NCBI RefSeq assembly: GCF_001424545.1
Contig: NZ_LMQL01000010.1
Coordinates: forward strand, 174,672 to 238,671
Length of the DNA stretch: 64,000 nucleotides
Direction of reading: 5' to 3'
DNA from: Ramlibacter sp. Leaf400
GTDB lineage: Bacteria > Pseudomonadota > Gammaproteobacteria > Burkholderiales > Burkholderiaceae_C
The notes under the pieces were generated by a model. It did not search any database. It was not told where the DNA came from and saw nothing but the letters and a program-made list of their open reading frames with translations. Shown piece by piece: positions 1 through 13,423 of the stretch. Each line of letters starts with the position of its first letter. Position 1 is the stretch's first letter. The translations under genes were made by a program, and so were the position numbers.

Positions 1-1678
<1,678 letters not shown>

Positions 1679-1816
1679 TTGATTCACCTCACTCCATCCG
1701 GATGACCGAATCATCGCGGCTCGACGGCCCGATGACAAATCGAGGGGACCGCGCGGGCGCGGATTCGGTCACCCCCGCGCAGCCTGCGGGCGTCACCGGT
1801 CCGCGCGGACGGGCCC

Positions 1817-2641
1817 TCAGGGCCGCAGCAGGTCGTTCAGGCTGGTCTTGGCGCGGGTCTGGGCATCGACCCGCTTGACGATGATGGCCGCGTACAGGCT
1901 GTACTTGCCGCCGTCCTTGGGCAGGCTGCCCGAGATCACCACCGAGCCGGCCGGCACGCGGCCGTAGCTCACCTCGCCGGTGGCGCGGTCGTAGATCGGG
2001 GTGCTCTGGCCGATGTACACGCCCATGGAGACCACCGAGTTCTCCTCGACGATCACGCCTTCGACGATCTCGGAGCGGGCGCCGATGAAGCAGTTGTCCT
2101 CGATGATGGTCGGGTTGGCCTGCAGGGGCTCGAGCACGCCGCCCAGGCCCACGCCGCCGGACAGGTGCACGTTCTTGCCGACCTGGGCGCAGGAGCCCAC
2201 CGTGGCCCAGGTGTCGACCATGGTGCCTTCGTCGACGTAGGCGCCGATGTTGACGTAGCTGGGCATCAGCACCGCGCCCTTGGCGACGAAGCTGCCGCGG
2301 CGGGCCACGGCCGGCGGCACCACGCGCACGCCGGTGGCCGCCATCTCCTCGGGCGTGAGGTGGGCGAACTTGGTCTGCACCTTGTCGAAGAAGGCCAGGT
2401 CGCCCGACTTCATCAGCTCGTTGTCCTTCAGGCGGAACGACAGCAGCACTGCCTTCTTGATCCACTGGTGCACGGTCCACTGGCCCACGCCTTCGCGCGT
2501 GGCGACGCGCAGGCGGCCGTGGTTCAGCTCGGCGATGACGTGTTCGACCGCCTCGCTGACGTCCTTGGGCGCGCCTTTCGGGGACAGGCTGGCGCGGTTT
2601 TCCCAGGCGGCATCGATGGTCTGTTGAAGTTGTGCGGTCAT
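1817..2641 (-). CDS. dapD: 2,3,4,5-tetrahydropyridine-2,6-dicarboxylate N-succinyltransferase
   Basis: DapD succinylates tetrahydrodipicolinate using succinyl-CoA, the step before DapC in the succinylase lysine/DAP pathway. The 274-residue product matches the usual family length. An N-terminal helical domain ([20 protein letters not shown]) is followed from about residue 105 by a left-handed beta-helix of hexapeptide repeats ([20 protein letters not shown], then [16 protein letters not shown]). The reading frame is open far upstream to 4693, but the start at 2641 matches the family and overlaps the dapC stop by 4 bp (ATGA), implying translational coupling. Confidence 0.97.
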   Translation of the reverse strand: MTAQLQQTIDAAWENRASLSPKGAPKDVSEAVEHVIAELNHGRLRVATREGVGQWTVHQWIKKAVLLSFRLKDNELMKSGDLAFFDKVQTKFAHLTPEEMAATGVRVVPPAVARRGSFVAKGAVLMPSYVNIGAYVDEGTMVDTWATVGSCAQVGKNVHLSGGVGLGGVLEPLQANPTIIEDNCFIGARSEIVEGVIVEENSVVSMGVYIGQSTPIYDRATGEVSYGRVPAGSVVISGSLPKDGGKYSLYAAIIVKRVDAQTRAKTSLNDLLRP

Positions 2642-3855
2642 GGACGGTTCGAGGAGGAAGTGTTCTGGAGGAATTGGACGATGCGTTGCGCGGCTTCCAG
2701 GCATTCGGCGGTCTGCGCCACCAGGGCCATGCGCACGCGGCCGGCGCCGGGGTTGCGGCCGCCGCTCTCGCGGGCCAGGTAGCTGCCCGGCAAGACCGTC
2801 ACATTGTATTGAGCCAGCAGGTCGCGGGCGAACGCCTGGTCGTCCCCGCCGGGCACGCCGGCCCAGAGGTAGAAGCTGGCGTCGGGCAGGCGCACGTCCA
2901 GCACCTGCTCGAGCACGGGCGTCACCTGCGCGAACTTGCGGCGGTACTGGGCCCGGTTGTCCACCACGTGCTGCTCGTCGCCCCAGGCCGCGATGCTGGC
3001 CGCCTGCACCGGCGGCGCCATGGCGCTGCCGTGGTAGGTGCGGTAGAGCGCGAAGGCCTTGAGCAGCTGGGCGTCGCCGGCGACGAAGCCGCTGCGCATG
3101 CCCGGCACGTTGCTGCGCTTGGACAGGCTGATGAAAGACACCAGCCCGCGGAAGTCGCCGCGCCCGAGCCGGGCCGCCGCCTCCATGCCGCCCAGCGGCG
3201 GCTCGTCGCGGAAGTAGATCTCGCTGTAGCACTCGTCCGAGGCGATCACGAAGCCGTGACGGTCCGACAGCTCGAACAGCTTGCGCCATTCGTCGATCGG
3301 CATCACGGCGCCGGTGGGGTTGCCCGGGGAGCAGACGTACAGCAGCTGCGTTCGCGCCCAGACGTCGGCGGGCACGCTGTCCCAGTCGACCGCGAAGTTG
3401 CGCGCCGGATCGGACGGCGCGTAGTACGGCTCGGCCCCGGCCAGCAGGGTCGCGCCTTCGTAGATCTGGTAGAACGGATTGGGGCAGACCACCACCGGCC
3501 GCCTGGACGGATCGACCACGGTCTGCGCGAAGGCGAACAGCGCCTCGCGCGAGCCGTTCACCGGCAGCACCTGGGTGGCCGGGTCCACCGCCAGGCCGTA
3601 GCGGCGCTGCAGCCAGCCGGCGAAGGCCTCGCGCAGGGCCGGCGTGCCGATGGTGGGCGGGTAGCCGGCCAGGTCGGCGCCCGGCGTCTCCATCGCCTGC
3701 GACAGCGCCTGCTTGATGAAGGCCGGCGTCGCGTGCTTGGGCTCGCCGATGCCCAGGCTGATCGGGCGGAAAGCGGGGTTCGGGGTCACGCCCGCGAACA
3801 GTTGCCGCAGCCGCTCGAAGGGGTAGGGCTGAAGGCGGGCCAGGAGGGGATTCAT
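2638..3855 (-). CDS. dapC: Succinyldiaminopimelate transaminase
   Basis: PLP-dependent class I/II aminotransferase that converts N-succinyl-2-amino-6-ketopimelate to N-succinyl-LL-diaminopimelate with glutamate as amino donor. The 405-residue protein shows the fold-type I landmarks: [18 protein letters not shown] near residue 65, SPGNPTG at 176-182, DECYSE at 207-212, and the Schiff-base lysine K246 in [14 protein letters not shown]. It is first in the dapC-dapD-pilU-dapE series, overlaps dapD by 4 bp, and shares a divergent upstream region with the VOC gene. Confidence 0.93.
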   Translation of the reverse strand: MNPLLARLQPYPFERLRQLFAGVTPNPAFRPISLGIGEPKHATPAFIKQALSQAMETPGADLAGYPPTIGTPALREAFAGWLQRRYGLAVDPATQVLPVNGSREALFAFAQTVVDPSRRPVVVCPNPFYQIYEGATLLAGAEPYYAPSDPARNFAVDWDSVPADVWARTQLLYVCSPGNPTGAVMPIDEWRKLFELSDRHGFVIASDECYSEIYFRDEPPLGGMEAAARLGRGDFRGLVSFISLSKRSNVPGMRSGFVAGDAQLLKAFALYRTYHGSAMAPPVQAASIAAWGDEQHVVDNRAQYRRKFAQVTPVLEQVLDVRLPDASFYLWAGVPGGDDQAFARDLLAQYNVTVLPGSYLARESGGRNPGAGRVRMALVAQTAECLEAAQRIVQFLQNTSSSNRP

Positions 3856-3913
3856 GGGCAGCGATTATCGGATGCGCTGCGCCGGCCTCTTTCACGCGGT
3901 CGAGCTGCGCACC

Positions 3914-3955
3914 TTGAAAAGGGACGAGCCTCGCGCCTATCCTTGTCGTCCCTTT
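3914..3955 (+). promoter_or_regulatory. Candidate sigma70-type promoter with overlapping inverted repeat
   Basis: TTGAAA (3914-3919), an 18-bp spacer and TATCCT (3938-3943) form a reasonable promoter for the VOC gene. A perfect 10-bp inverted repeat, AAAGGGACGA at 3918-3927 and TCGTCCCTTT at 3946-3955, spans the -35 end and the expected start point. It could be a repressor operator or a 5'-leader hairpin. It lies in the divergent dapC/VOC gap. Assigned by eye only. Confidence 0.45.
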
Positions 3956-3970
3956 GCGTGAGGAGCCCCC

Positions 3971-4348
3971 ATGCTGTCCGAAAGCACCGTGACCACCATG
4001 CTGCCCGTCGTCGACATGCAGCGCGCCAGGACCTTCTACGAGGGCAAGCTGGGCCTGCGGCCCGAGGCCCAGCCCAACGGCAATACGCTCTACCACTGCG
4101 GCGCCGCGGCCATCGCCCTGTACCAGCGCGACACGCCGACCAAGGCCGAGCACACGGCGATGAGCTTCGAGGTGCGCGACCTCGCGTCGGAGATCGGCCA
4201 GCTGGAGAAGGCGGGCGTGAAGTTCGAGGACTACGACCTGCCGGGGCTCAAGACGGTGAACCACATCTGCGATCTCGGCGCCGAGAAGGCCGCGTGGTTC
4301 TACGACACCGAGGGCAACTGCCTCTGCCTGCACCAGGACAAGGCCTGA
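3971..4348 (+). CDS. VOC (glyoxalase/bleomycin-resistance/dioxygenase) superfamily protein
   Basis: Single-domain VOC protein of 125 residues (beta-alpha-beta-beta-beta modules). It opens with [20 protein letters not shown], typical of the first VOC module, and ends with ...[19 protein letters not shown], where the terminal E-G-N-x-L pattern carries a likely metal-ligand Glu. Members include glyoxalases, dioxygenases and antibiotic-binding proteins, so the substrate cannot be assigned. The start has a good Shine-Dalgarno (GTGAGGAG) and its own promoter-like region. It is a monocistronic unit divergent from dapC. Confidence 0.85.
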   Translation: MLSESTVTTMLPVVDMQRARTFYEGKLGLRPEAQPNGNTLYHCGAAAIALYQRDTPTKAEHTAMSFEVRDLASEIGQLEKAGVKFEDYDLPGLKTVNHICDLGAEKAAWFYDTEGNCLCLHQDKA

Positions 4349-4676
4349 TTGGGCGGGGCGCCCACGCGGCAGGCGGTGCCTGCCGCGTGGGGGCAGGGTG
4401 CGGGTGACAACAGGAAACCTCTGCGCCCCGCCACCGCCACCGCCATCGCCTTTGTCGCCACCGTCATCCCCGCGAAGGCGGGGATCCAGTGCTTCCCCGA
4501 AGTCCGCTGGAGGCGGACGCTCTGGATTCCCGCCTTCGCGGGAATGACGGGACGTGGAGAGCGGGAATGACGGACGTGGCGAGCGAAATGACGGTGAGGG
4601 GCAGCGGGCCGCCGGAGACCCCATGCCGCATGCCACTGACAGCAATGAGCCGCGACCAGAGCCACCCCCCGAACAA
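4349..4676. other. Intergenic region (328 bp) between VOC gene and DUF72 gene
   Basis: No gene seen. It holds inverted-repeat copy 2 (4463-4548). Just after that, GGGAATGACGG plus a short GACGTGG-type spacer recurs in degenerate form (about 4540-4600), looking like decayed partial copies of the element's right end. Confidence 0.7.
4463..4548. repeat. Inverted-repeat element, copy 2
   Basis: Facing arms GTCATCCCCGCGAAGGCGGG and its near complement ending CGCGGGAATGAC, with a middle palindromic segment (TCCGCTGGAGGCGGA). Same family as the copies at 430, 22289, 47501, 57104 and 61345. Confidence 0.9.
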
Positions 4677-5585
4677 CTACGCCCCCCAGCCATTCCCCTC
4701 CAACGGTGAAAGCGGCACCCCCAAAACCGCCATCAACTCCCGCGCGTTCTCCGGCGCATGCAACTTGTCGGTGTTGTCGAAGTAGCAATAGACATCCCGC
4801 GCCTCCCGCTTCGCCGGCGCGCGCTTCGAGATCAGCCGCGCATCCGCCGGCTGCCCTCCATTCCGCCACGCATCGATCCGCGCGCCCCACTCCGCGATCT
4901 GCTCCGGCGAATACCGGCTCTTGTACAGCTCGGTCGAACCATGCAGCCGCATGTAGACGAAATCGGCCGTCACGTCCTCGTACAGCGGCCAGGGGTTGGG
5001 CGTGTCGGCCACCACCCAGGCGACGTTGAACCGCCGCAGCAGCGCGATGAAGGCCGGTTGGACGAAGGAGTCGTGCCGCACCTCCACGCAGTGGCGAAGG
5101 CGCTGCCGGTGCTGCGGCTCGACCATCTCCCGCCCCTTGAGGCGGTGGTCGTGCCGTAACGCCACCTTGGCCGCCGCCGCGGTGGTCCTGGGCAGCGAAG
5201 CGAAGAACTGCTCGAACAGCCCCAGGTCCAGCCGCATCTGGGGCGGGAACTGCCACAGGATCGGCCCCAGCTTGTCGCCCAGGGCGAACAGCCCCGAAGC
5301 GAAGAAATTGCCCATCGCCGCCTCGATGTTGCGCAGCTTGAGCATGTGCGTGATGAACCGCCCACCCTTGACGGCGAAGACGAAGCCCGGCGGCGTCTGC
5401 GCGGCCCAGGTCGCGTAGCTGGAAGGCCGCTGCAGCGAATAGAACGAGCCATTGAGCTCGATGCTGTTGAAGTGGCGGGCCGCGTGCCAGAGCTCCCGGG
5501 CCTGGGCCAGGCCCCGCGGGTAGAAGTTGCCGCGCCAGGGCGTGTAACGCCAGCCCGAGACGCCGATGAACACCTTGCCCGCCAT
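4677..5585 (-). CDS. DUF72 family protein (YecE-like)
   Basis: 302-residue cytosolic protein of the DUF72/YecE family, which has a TIM-barrel-like fold and no settled biochemical role. Family marks are the N-terminal [29 protein letters not shown] at about residues 39-51, [13 protein letters not shown], and [10 protein letters not shown] near residue 105. The C-terminal part has the characteristic [13 protein letters not shown] segment. It is convergent with the upstream VOC gene and divergent from smc, whose start lies 179 bp away. Function unknown. Confidence 0.85.
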   Translation of the reverse strand: MAGKVFIGVSGWRYTPWRGNFYPRGLAQARELWHAARHFNSIELNGSFYSLQRPSSYATWAAQTPPGFVFAVKGGRFITHMLKLRNIEAAMGNFFASGLFALGDKLGPILWQFPPQMRLDLGLFEQFFASLPRTTAAAAKVALRHDHRLKGREMVEPQHRQRLRHCVEVRHDSFVQPAFIALLRRFNVAWVVADTPNPWPLYEDVTADFVYMRLHGSTELYKSRYSPEQIAEWGARIDAWRNGGQPADARLISKRAPAKREARDVYCYFDNTDKLHAPENARELMAVLGVPLSPLEGNGWGA

Positions 5586-5764
5586 GCGCCCGGTCTAGCA
5601 AAAACAGCCGGGCTGCGGCGTCGGCCCTTACCGCCTGTTTCAGGCGGCGGGGGCCCCTTCCCCGGGGGGCCGGCGTGGCTCAGCACGGTATCATGCGACC
5701 CACTTTCCGACGGGCCGCCCGTGGCGGCCCCCCGCTGAACGAATCCTCCACCGGGCTTGCCGCC

Positions 5765-8700
5765 GTGCGTCTCACCTCCATCAAGCTTTCCGGATTCAAG
5801 TCCTTCGCCGAACCCACCAACTTCATGTTGCCCGGCCAGCTGGTCGGGGTGGTCGGCCCCAACGGCTGCGGCAAGTCCAACATCATGGATGCGGTGCGCT
5901 GGGTGCTGGGGGAGTCGAAGGCGAGCGAACTGCGTGGCGAGTCCATGCAGGACGTCATCTTCAACGGCACGACCACCCGCAAGCCGGCCTCGAGGTCGTC
6001 GGTCGAACTGATCTTCGACAACGCCGACCACCGCGCCGGCGGCCAGTGGAGCCAGTTCGCCGAGATCGCGGTCAAGCGCGTGCTCACGCGCGACGGCACC
6101 AGCAGCTACTACATCAACAACCAGCCGGTGCGCCGCCGCGACGTGCAGGACGTGTTCCTGGGCACCGGCCTGGGACCGCGCGCCTACGCCATCATCGGCC
6201 AGGGCACCATCAGCCGGATCATCGAATCCAAGCCCGAGGAGCTGCGCCTGTTCCTCGAGGAGGCGGCGGGCGTCTCCAAGTACAAGGAGCGCCGGCGCGA
6301 GACCGAGAACCGCCTGTCCGATACGCGCGAGAACCTCACGCGCGTGGAAGACATCCTGCGCGAGCTCAACGCCAACCTCGACAAGCTGGAAAAGCAGGCC
6401 GAGGTGGCGCAGAAGTACAACTCGCTGCAGGCCGAGGTCACGCTCAAGCAGCACCAGCAGTGGTTCCTCAAGCGCGCCGAAGCCGAGACCGACCAGGTCC
6501 GCATCAAGACCGATGCCGACAAGGCCGTGAACGACCTCGAGTCGCGCCTGGCCGACCTGCGCCACGTCGAGAGCGAGCTGGAGACCATCCGCCAGGCGCA
6601 CTACGCGGCCGGCGACACGGTCAACCAGGCCCAGGGGCAGCTGTACGAGGCCAGTGCCGAAGTCGGCCGGCTGGAGGCGGAGATCCGCTTCGTGGTCGAG
6701 GGCCGCCAGCGGGTGGAGCAGCGGCTGCAGCAGCTCAAGGAACAGACCGCCCAGTGGGCTGCGCGCAAGGACGATGCCGCCGCCGAGGTCGAGACGCTGG
6801 CCGGCCAGGCGGTCGACGCCGAGGAAAAGGCCACGCTGCTGGCCGCCCAGGTCGAGGAGCAGGCCATGGCGCTGCCCGACCTGGAGGAGGCGCTGCGCCA
6901 GGCCCAGGGCAAGTCGGCCGAGCAGCGCACCGGCGTCGCCCAGGTGCAGCAGCAGATCCAGGTGCTGGCGGCCGACCAGCGCAACATCGAGGAACAGAGC
7001 CGCCAGCTCTCGCAGCGGCGCGAGCGCCTGGTGGCCGACCGCAACGCGCTGGCCGCGCCCGACGAGGCGCGCCTGGCCAACCTCCAGCAGCAGCTGGGCG
7101 CGGCGCAGGAGACCGCCGAGACCGCCGATGCGCGCCTGCACGAGCTGCAGGAGCAGGTGCCGCAGCTGGACGAGGACCGCCGCGCGAAGCAGCAGGCCGT
7201 CAACAGCGAGGGCCACAAGCAGGCCGACCTGTCGGCCCGCATGGAGGCGCTCAAGGCGCTGCAGGAGAAGGTCCGCACCGACGACAAGCTCAAGCCCTGG
7301 CTGGCCCGCCACGGCCTGGACGGCCTGCAGGCGCTGTGGAGCCGCATCCACATCGAGCAAGGCTGGGAGAACGCGCTGGAATCCGTGCTGCGCGAGCGCC
7401 TGTCCTCGCTGGAGGTCTCGCGCCTGGAGATGGTCAAGGCCTTCGCCGCCGACGCGCCGCCGGCCAAGCTGGCCTTCTACACGCCGCCGGCAGCCGCCGT
7501 GCCCGAGGCGGCCGGCGCGCTGCCGCGCCTGTCGGACCTGCTGCGCCTGAACGACGCCGGCCAGAAGGCGCTGCTGGCCGACTGGTTGTCCGGCTGCTAC
7601 ACCGCCGCCAGCTTCGACGAAGCGCTGTCCGCCCGCGACAAGCTCAAGCCGGGCGAGGCGATCTACGTCAAGTCCGGCCACTGCGTCACGGCCCACAGCG
7701 TGAGCTTCTACGCGCAGGACTCCGAGCGCGCCGGCCTGCTCGCGCGCCAGCAGGAGATCGAGAACCTCGAGAAGCAGCTGCGCGCTCAGGCCCTGATCAC
7801 CGAGGAGGCGCGCTTCGCGCTGGTGCGGGCCGAGGCCGCGTACAGCGACGCTTCCCAGCGCCTGGTGGCCGCACGCCGCGAGGCCGCCGACACCCAGAGC
7901 CGCGCCCACGAACTGCAGGTGGAGACCCTGCGCCTGACGCAGCTGGCCGAGCAGACCCGCGCCCGCAGCGAACAGATCGCCGGCGACCTGGCCGAGGTCG
8001 ACGCGCTGCTGGAGGAGCTGCAGGAGCGCCGCGTGGCCGCCGAAGGGCGCTTCGAGGAGCTGGACATGCAGCTGGCCGACAGCCAGGAGCGCCACGCCCA
8101 GCTGGACGAACGCGTGATCGAGTCCGAGCGCAAGCTGGCCCAGGCCCGCGAGCAGCAGCGCAGCCTGGAGCGGCAGGCGCAGGAGGCGCAGTTCTCCCAG
8201 CGGTCGCTGGAGGCGCGCCGCGCCGAACTGCAGCGCGCCATCGAGACCGCCAGCCAGCAGGCCGGCGCCATCGCCCAGGAAGAGGAACGCGCACATACCG
8301 AGCTCGCGCGACTGACCGACGCGGCCGCGCAGGCCGGCCTGCAGAACGCGCTGCAGCTCAAGTCCGAGCGCGAGACGTCGCTGGGCGCCAAGCGCAGCGA
8401 GTACGACGACCTGACCGCCAAGCTGCGCGCCAGCGATGAGCGCCGCCTGCAGCTCGAACGCGAGCTGGACCCGCTGCGCCAGCGCATCACCGACCTGCAG
8501 CTCAAGGAGCAGGCCGCCCGCCTGGGCCTGGAGCAGTACAGCCAGCAGCTGGCCGACGCCAATGCCGACCTGGAGGCCGTGGGCAAGTCCATCGCCGAGG
8601 GCAACGTGCGCCTGGCGGGCATGCAGGGCGACATCGACCGGCTGCACCGCGAGATCGCGGCGCTGGGCGCGGTCAACCTCGCGGCGCTGGAGGAGCTGTC

Positions 8701-9280
8701 CACGGCGCGCGAGCGCAAGCAGTTCCTGGATGCGCAGTCGGCCGACCTGAACGAGGCCATCACCACGCTGGAAGACGCCATCCGCAAGATCGACGGCGAG
8801 ACGCGCGAGCTGCTGGCCGGCACCTTCAAGGTCGTCAACGACCACTTCGGGCGCATGTTCCCCGAGCTGTTCGGCGGCGGCAACGCCAAGCTGGTGATGA
8901 CGGGCGAGGAGATCCTGGATTCCGGCGTGCAGGTGATGGCGCAGCCGCCCGGCAAGAAGAACCAGACCATCCACCTGCTGTCCGGCGGCGAGAAGGCGCT
9001 GACGGCCATCGCCCTGGTGTTCGCCATCTTCCAGCTCAACCCGGCGCCTTTCTGCCTGCTGGACGAGGTCGACGCGCCGCTGGACGACGCCAACACCGAG
9101 CGCTACGCCAAGCTGGTGAGCAGCATGAGCAAGGAAACGCAGTTCCTCTTCATCAGCCACAACAAGATCGCGATGGAGATGGCCGAGCAGCTGATCGGCG
9201 TCACCATGCAGGAGCAGGGTGTCTCGCGCATCGTCGCGGTGGACATGGAATCGGCGGTGTCGATGGTGGAAACGGCATGA
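5765..9280 (+). CDS. smc: Chromosome segregation SMC ATPase
   Basis: SMC forms a homodimer with ScpA/ScpB kleisin partners that folds and segregates the chromosome. The 1171-residue product has an N-terminal head with Walker A GPNGCGKSN (residues 31-39), about 300 residues of coiled coil, a hinge around residues 510-640, a second coiled coil rich in Glu/Gln/Arg/Ala, and a C-terminal head with signature LLSGGEKAL and Walker B FCLLDEVDAPLDD. I chose GTG at 5765 (MRLTSIKLSGFKSF), the canonical SMC start. The in-frame ATG at 5675 would add 30 residues unlike the family. zipA starts 31 bp downstream, suggesting one transcript. Confidence 0.96.
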   Translation: MRLTSIKLSGFKSFAEPTNFMLPGQLVGVVGPNGCGKSNIMDAVRWVLGESKASELRGESMQDVIFNGTTTRKPASRSSVELIFDNADHRAGGQWSQFAEIAVKRVLTRDGTSSYYINNQPVRRRDVQDVFLGTGLGPRAYAIIGQGTISRIIESKPEELRLFLEEAAGVSKYKERRRETENRLSDTRENLTRVEDILRELNANLDKLEKQAEVAQKYNSLQAEVTLKQHQQWFLKRAEAETDQVRIKTDADKAVNDLESRLADLRHVESELETIRQAHYAAGDTVNQAQGQLYEASAEVGRLEAEIRFVVEGRQRVEQRLQQLKEQTAQWAARKDDAAAEVETLAGQAVDAEEKATLLAAQVEEQAMALPDLEEALRQAQGKSAEQRTGVAQVQQQIQVLAADQRNIEEQSRQLSQRRERLVADRNALAAPDEARLANLQQQLGAAQETAETADARLHELQEQVPQLDEDRRAKQQAVNSEGHKQADLSARMEALKALQEKVRTDDKLKPWLARHGLDGLQALWSRIHIEQGWENALESVLRERLSSLEVSRLEMVKAFAADAPPAKLAFYTPPAAAVPEAAGALPRLSDLLRLNDAGQKALLADWLSGCYTAASFDEALSARDKLKPGEAIYVKSGHCVTAHSVSFYAQDSERAGLLARQQEIENLEKQLRAQALITEEARFALVRAEAAYSDASQRLVAARREAADTQSRAHELQVETLRLTQLAEQTRARSEQIAGDLAEVDALLEELQERRVAAEGRFEELDMQLADSQERHAQLDERVIESERKLAQAREQQRSLERQAQEAQFSQRSLEARRAELQRAIETASQQAGAIAQEEERAHTELARLTDAAAQAGLQNALQLKSERETSLGAKRSEYDDLTAKLRASDERRLQLERELDPLRQRITDLQLKEQAARLGLEQYSQQLADANADLEAVGKSIAEGNVRLAGMQGDIDRLHREIAALGAVNLAALEELSTARERKQFLDAQSADLNEAITTLEDAIRKIDGETRELLAGTFKVVNDHFGRMFPELFGGGNAKLVMTGEEILDSGVQVMAQPPGKKNQTIHLLSGGEKALTAIALVFAIFQLNPAPFCLLDEVDAPLDDANTERYAKLVSSMSKETQFLFISHNKIAMEMAEQLIGVTMQEQGVSRIVAVDMESAVSMVETA

Positions 9281-9311
9281 GGGCCGGACAACGGCGCGAA
9301 AGGACCGCCTG

Positions 9312-10346
9312 ATGTCCGGCTTCACCCTCGGCCTGGTCATCCTCGGCGGCCTGGTGCTGGCCCTGCTGGTGGCCTGGAACGCCTGGACCACCCGCAAGCT
9401 GGCCCCGCGGCAGGCGCAGCAGCCGCCCCGGCAGGATCCGCGCGGCGGCGGCCCGATCGACCCCGACAACCCGATCGAACCGGTGTTCGACACCGAACCG
9501 GTCCCGCCGCTGCCGATGCCCGAGCGCAAGCCCGGCCTCGACGCGCTGATCGACGTCCTCGCGCCGATCGCCGTGGAGTCGCCGGTTTCGGGTGAAGCGG
9601 CCGTCGCGGCCCTGCCGGCCACGCGCCGCGCGGGCAGCAAGCCTTTCGCCATCGAGGGCCTGAACGACGCCACCCAGCACTGGGAGACGCCGCACCCGGG
9701 CGAGCGCTACGCGGCCTTCCAGGCCGGCGTGCAGCTGGCCAACCGCACGGGCGCGCTCAACGAGATCGAGTTCTCCGAGTTCGTGGTCAAGGCCCAGGCC
9801 TTCGCCGACGCGGTGAACGGCGCGCCCGAGTTCCCCGAGATGCTGCACGAGGTGGCCCGCGCCCGCGAACTCGACCAGTTCGCCAGCCAGCACGACGCGC
9901 AGCTGGGTTTCACCCTGCGCGCCCGCAACGCGGCCTGGAGCCCGGGCTACGTCCACCAGAACGCGTCCCGCTTCGGCTTCGTCTCGGGCGCCATTCCCGG
10001 CCGGCTGGTTTTGCCGGCCTCGCAGCCGGGCCATCCGCTGCTGGTGCTGTCGTTCGACACCCAGGCCGCGCTGTCCGAGGACCCGGCCCAGTCGGCCATC
10101 CGCGAGGTCACGCTGAGCCTGGACGTGCCGCAGGTGCACCGCGCCGAGCAGCCGTTCGCGCGCATGCGCGATGCCGCCCTGGGCCTGGCCGAGGGCATGG
10201 ACGGCGTGATCACCGACGACAACGGCCAGCCCATCCAGGTCGAGGCGCTGGACGTGGTCGGCGCCGACCTGGAAATGCTCTACGACACCCTGGAGGCGCG
10301 CGACCTCGCGGCCGGCTCGCCGCAGGCGCGCCGACTCTTCAACTAG
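9312..10346 (+). CDS. zipA: Cell division protein ZipA-like
   Basis: ZipA anchors FtsZ to the inner membrane during Z-ring assembly. The 344-residue protein has one N-terminal membrane helix (about residues 5-22, FTLGLVILGGLVLALLVAWN), a Pro/Arg-rich linker, and a C-terminal domain of about 230 residues in the position of the FtsZ-binding domain. Identity is diverged and rests partly on the smc-zipA-ligA order common in betaproteobacteria. ATG 9312 with AAAGGA upstream is preferred over the longer open frame, because it starts directly at the membrane helix. ligA follows after 9 bp. Confidence 0.82.
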   Translation: MSGFTLGLVILGGLVLALLVAWNAWTTRKLAPRQAQQPPRQDPRGGGPIDPDNPIEPVFDTEPVPPLPMPERKPGLDALIDVLAPIAVESPVSGEAAVAALPATRRAGSKPFAIEGLNDATQHWETPHPGERYAAFQAGVQLANRTGALNEIEFSEFVVKAQAFADAVNGAPEFPEMLHEVARARELDQFASQHDAQLGFTLRARNAAWSPGYVHQNASRFGFVSGAIPGRLVLPASQPGHPLLVLSFDTQAALSEDPAQSAIREVTLSLDVPQVHRAEQPFARMRDAALGLAEGMDGVITDDNGQPIQVEALDVVGADLEMLYDTLEARDLAAGSPQARRLFN

Positions 10347-12832
<2,486 letters not shown>

Positions 12833-12864
12833 GCGGCATTGTCGCTTGCGGCTATGCTCGTCCC

Positions 12865-13404
12865 ATGGCGATCCGAGACATCCTGAAGATGGGCGACCCG
12901 CGGCTGCTGCGCGTGGCCCAGCCCGTGCAGCGCTTCGACACCGACGAGATCCACCTGCTGGTCGCCGACATGTTCGACACCATGCGGGCCGTCAACGGCG
13001 CCGGCCTGGCCGCCCCCCAGATCGGCGAGGACCTGCAGCTTGTGATCTTCGGGACCGACGCGCCCAATCCGCGCTACCCCGACGCACCGGTGGTGCCCCG
13101 CACCGTGCTGCTCAACCCCGTCATCACGCCGGTGGGCGACGAGGAAGAGGAGGGCTGGGAAGGCTGCCTCTCCGTCCCCGGCCTGCGCGGCGTGGTGCCG
13201 CGCTGGAAGACGATCCGCTACACGGGCGTCAACCCGTTCGGCGACCCCATCGACCGAACGGTCGACGGCTTCCATGCCCGCGTGGTGCAGCACGAGTGCG
13301 ACCACCTCATCGGCAAGCTGTACCCGATGCGGGTTCGCGACTTCACGAAATTCGGCTTCACCGAGGTGCTGTTCCCGGAGATCGACGCTGCCGAGGACGA
13401 TTAG
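12865..13404 (+). CDS. def: Peptide deformylase
   Basis: Removes the formyl group from nascent N-formylmethionyl peptides; Fe2+/Zn2+ enzyme acting at the ribosome exit. The 179-residue protein carries all three motifs: [10 protein letters not shown] (residues 45-54), EGCLSVPG with metal ligand C101, and QHECDH with H143, catalytic E144 and H147. It stands alone on the plus strand between the YbaN-type gene and convergent glnD, with 19 bp between the def and glnD stops. Confidence 0.97.
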   Translation: MAIRDILKMGDPRLLRVAQPVQRFDTDEIHLLVADMFDTMRAVNGAGLAAPQIGEDLQLVIFGTDAPNPRYPDAPVVPRTVLLNPVITPVGDEEEEGWEGCLSVPGLRGVVPRWKTIRYTGVNPFGDPIDRTVDGFHARVVQHECDHLIGKLYPMRVRDFTKFGFTEVLFPEIDAAEDD

Positions 13405-13423
13405 TCCCGGCTGACGGGGCTTC

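Noticed and set aside
5675..5764. ATG 5675 as the smc start
   Set aside because: It would add 30 Arg/Gly/Pro-rich residues before the universal SMC opening RLTSIKLSGFKSF; GTG 5765 fits the family.
4970..9673. A 1567-codon open frame on the minus strand across smc
   Set aside because: It is the GC-rich antisense shadow of smc: leucine/arginine/glutamine-rich, no domain, and the plus strand encodes an unmistakable SMC protein.
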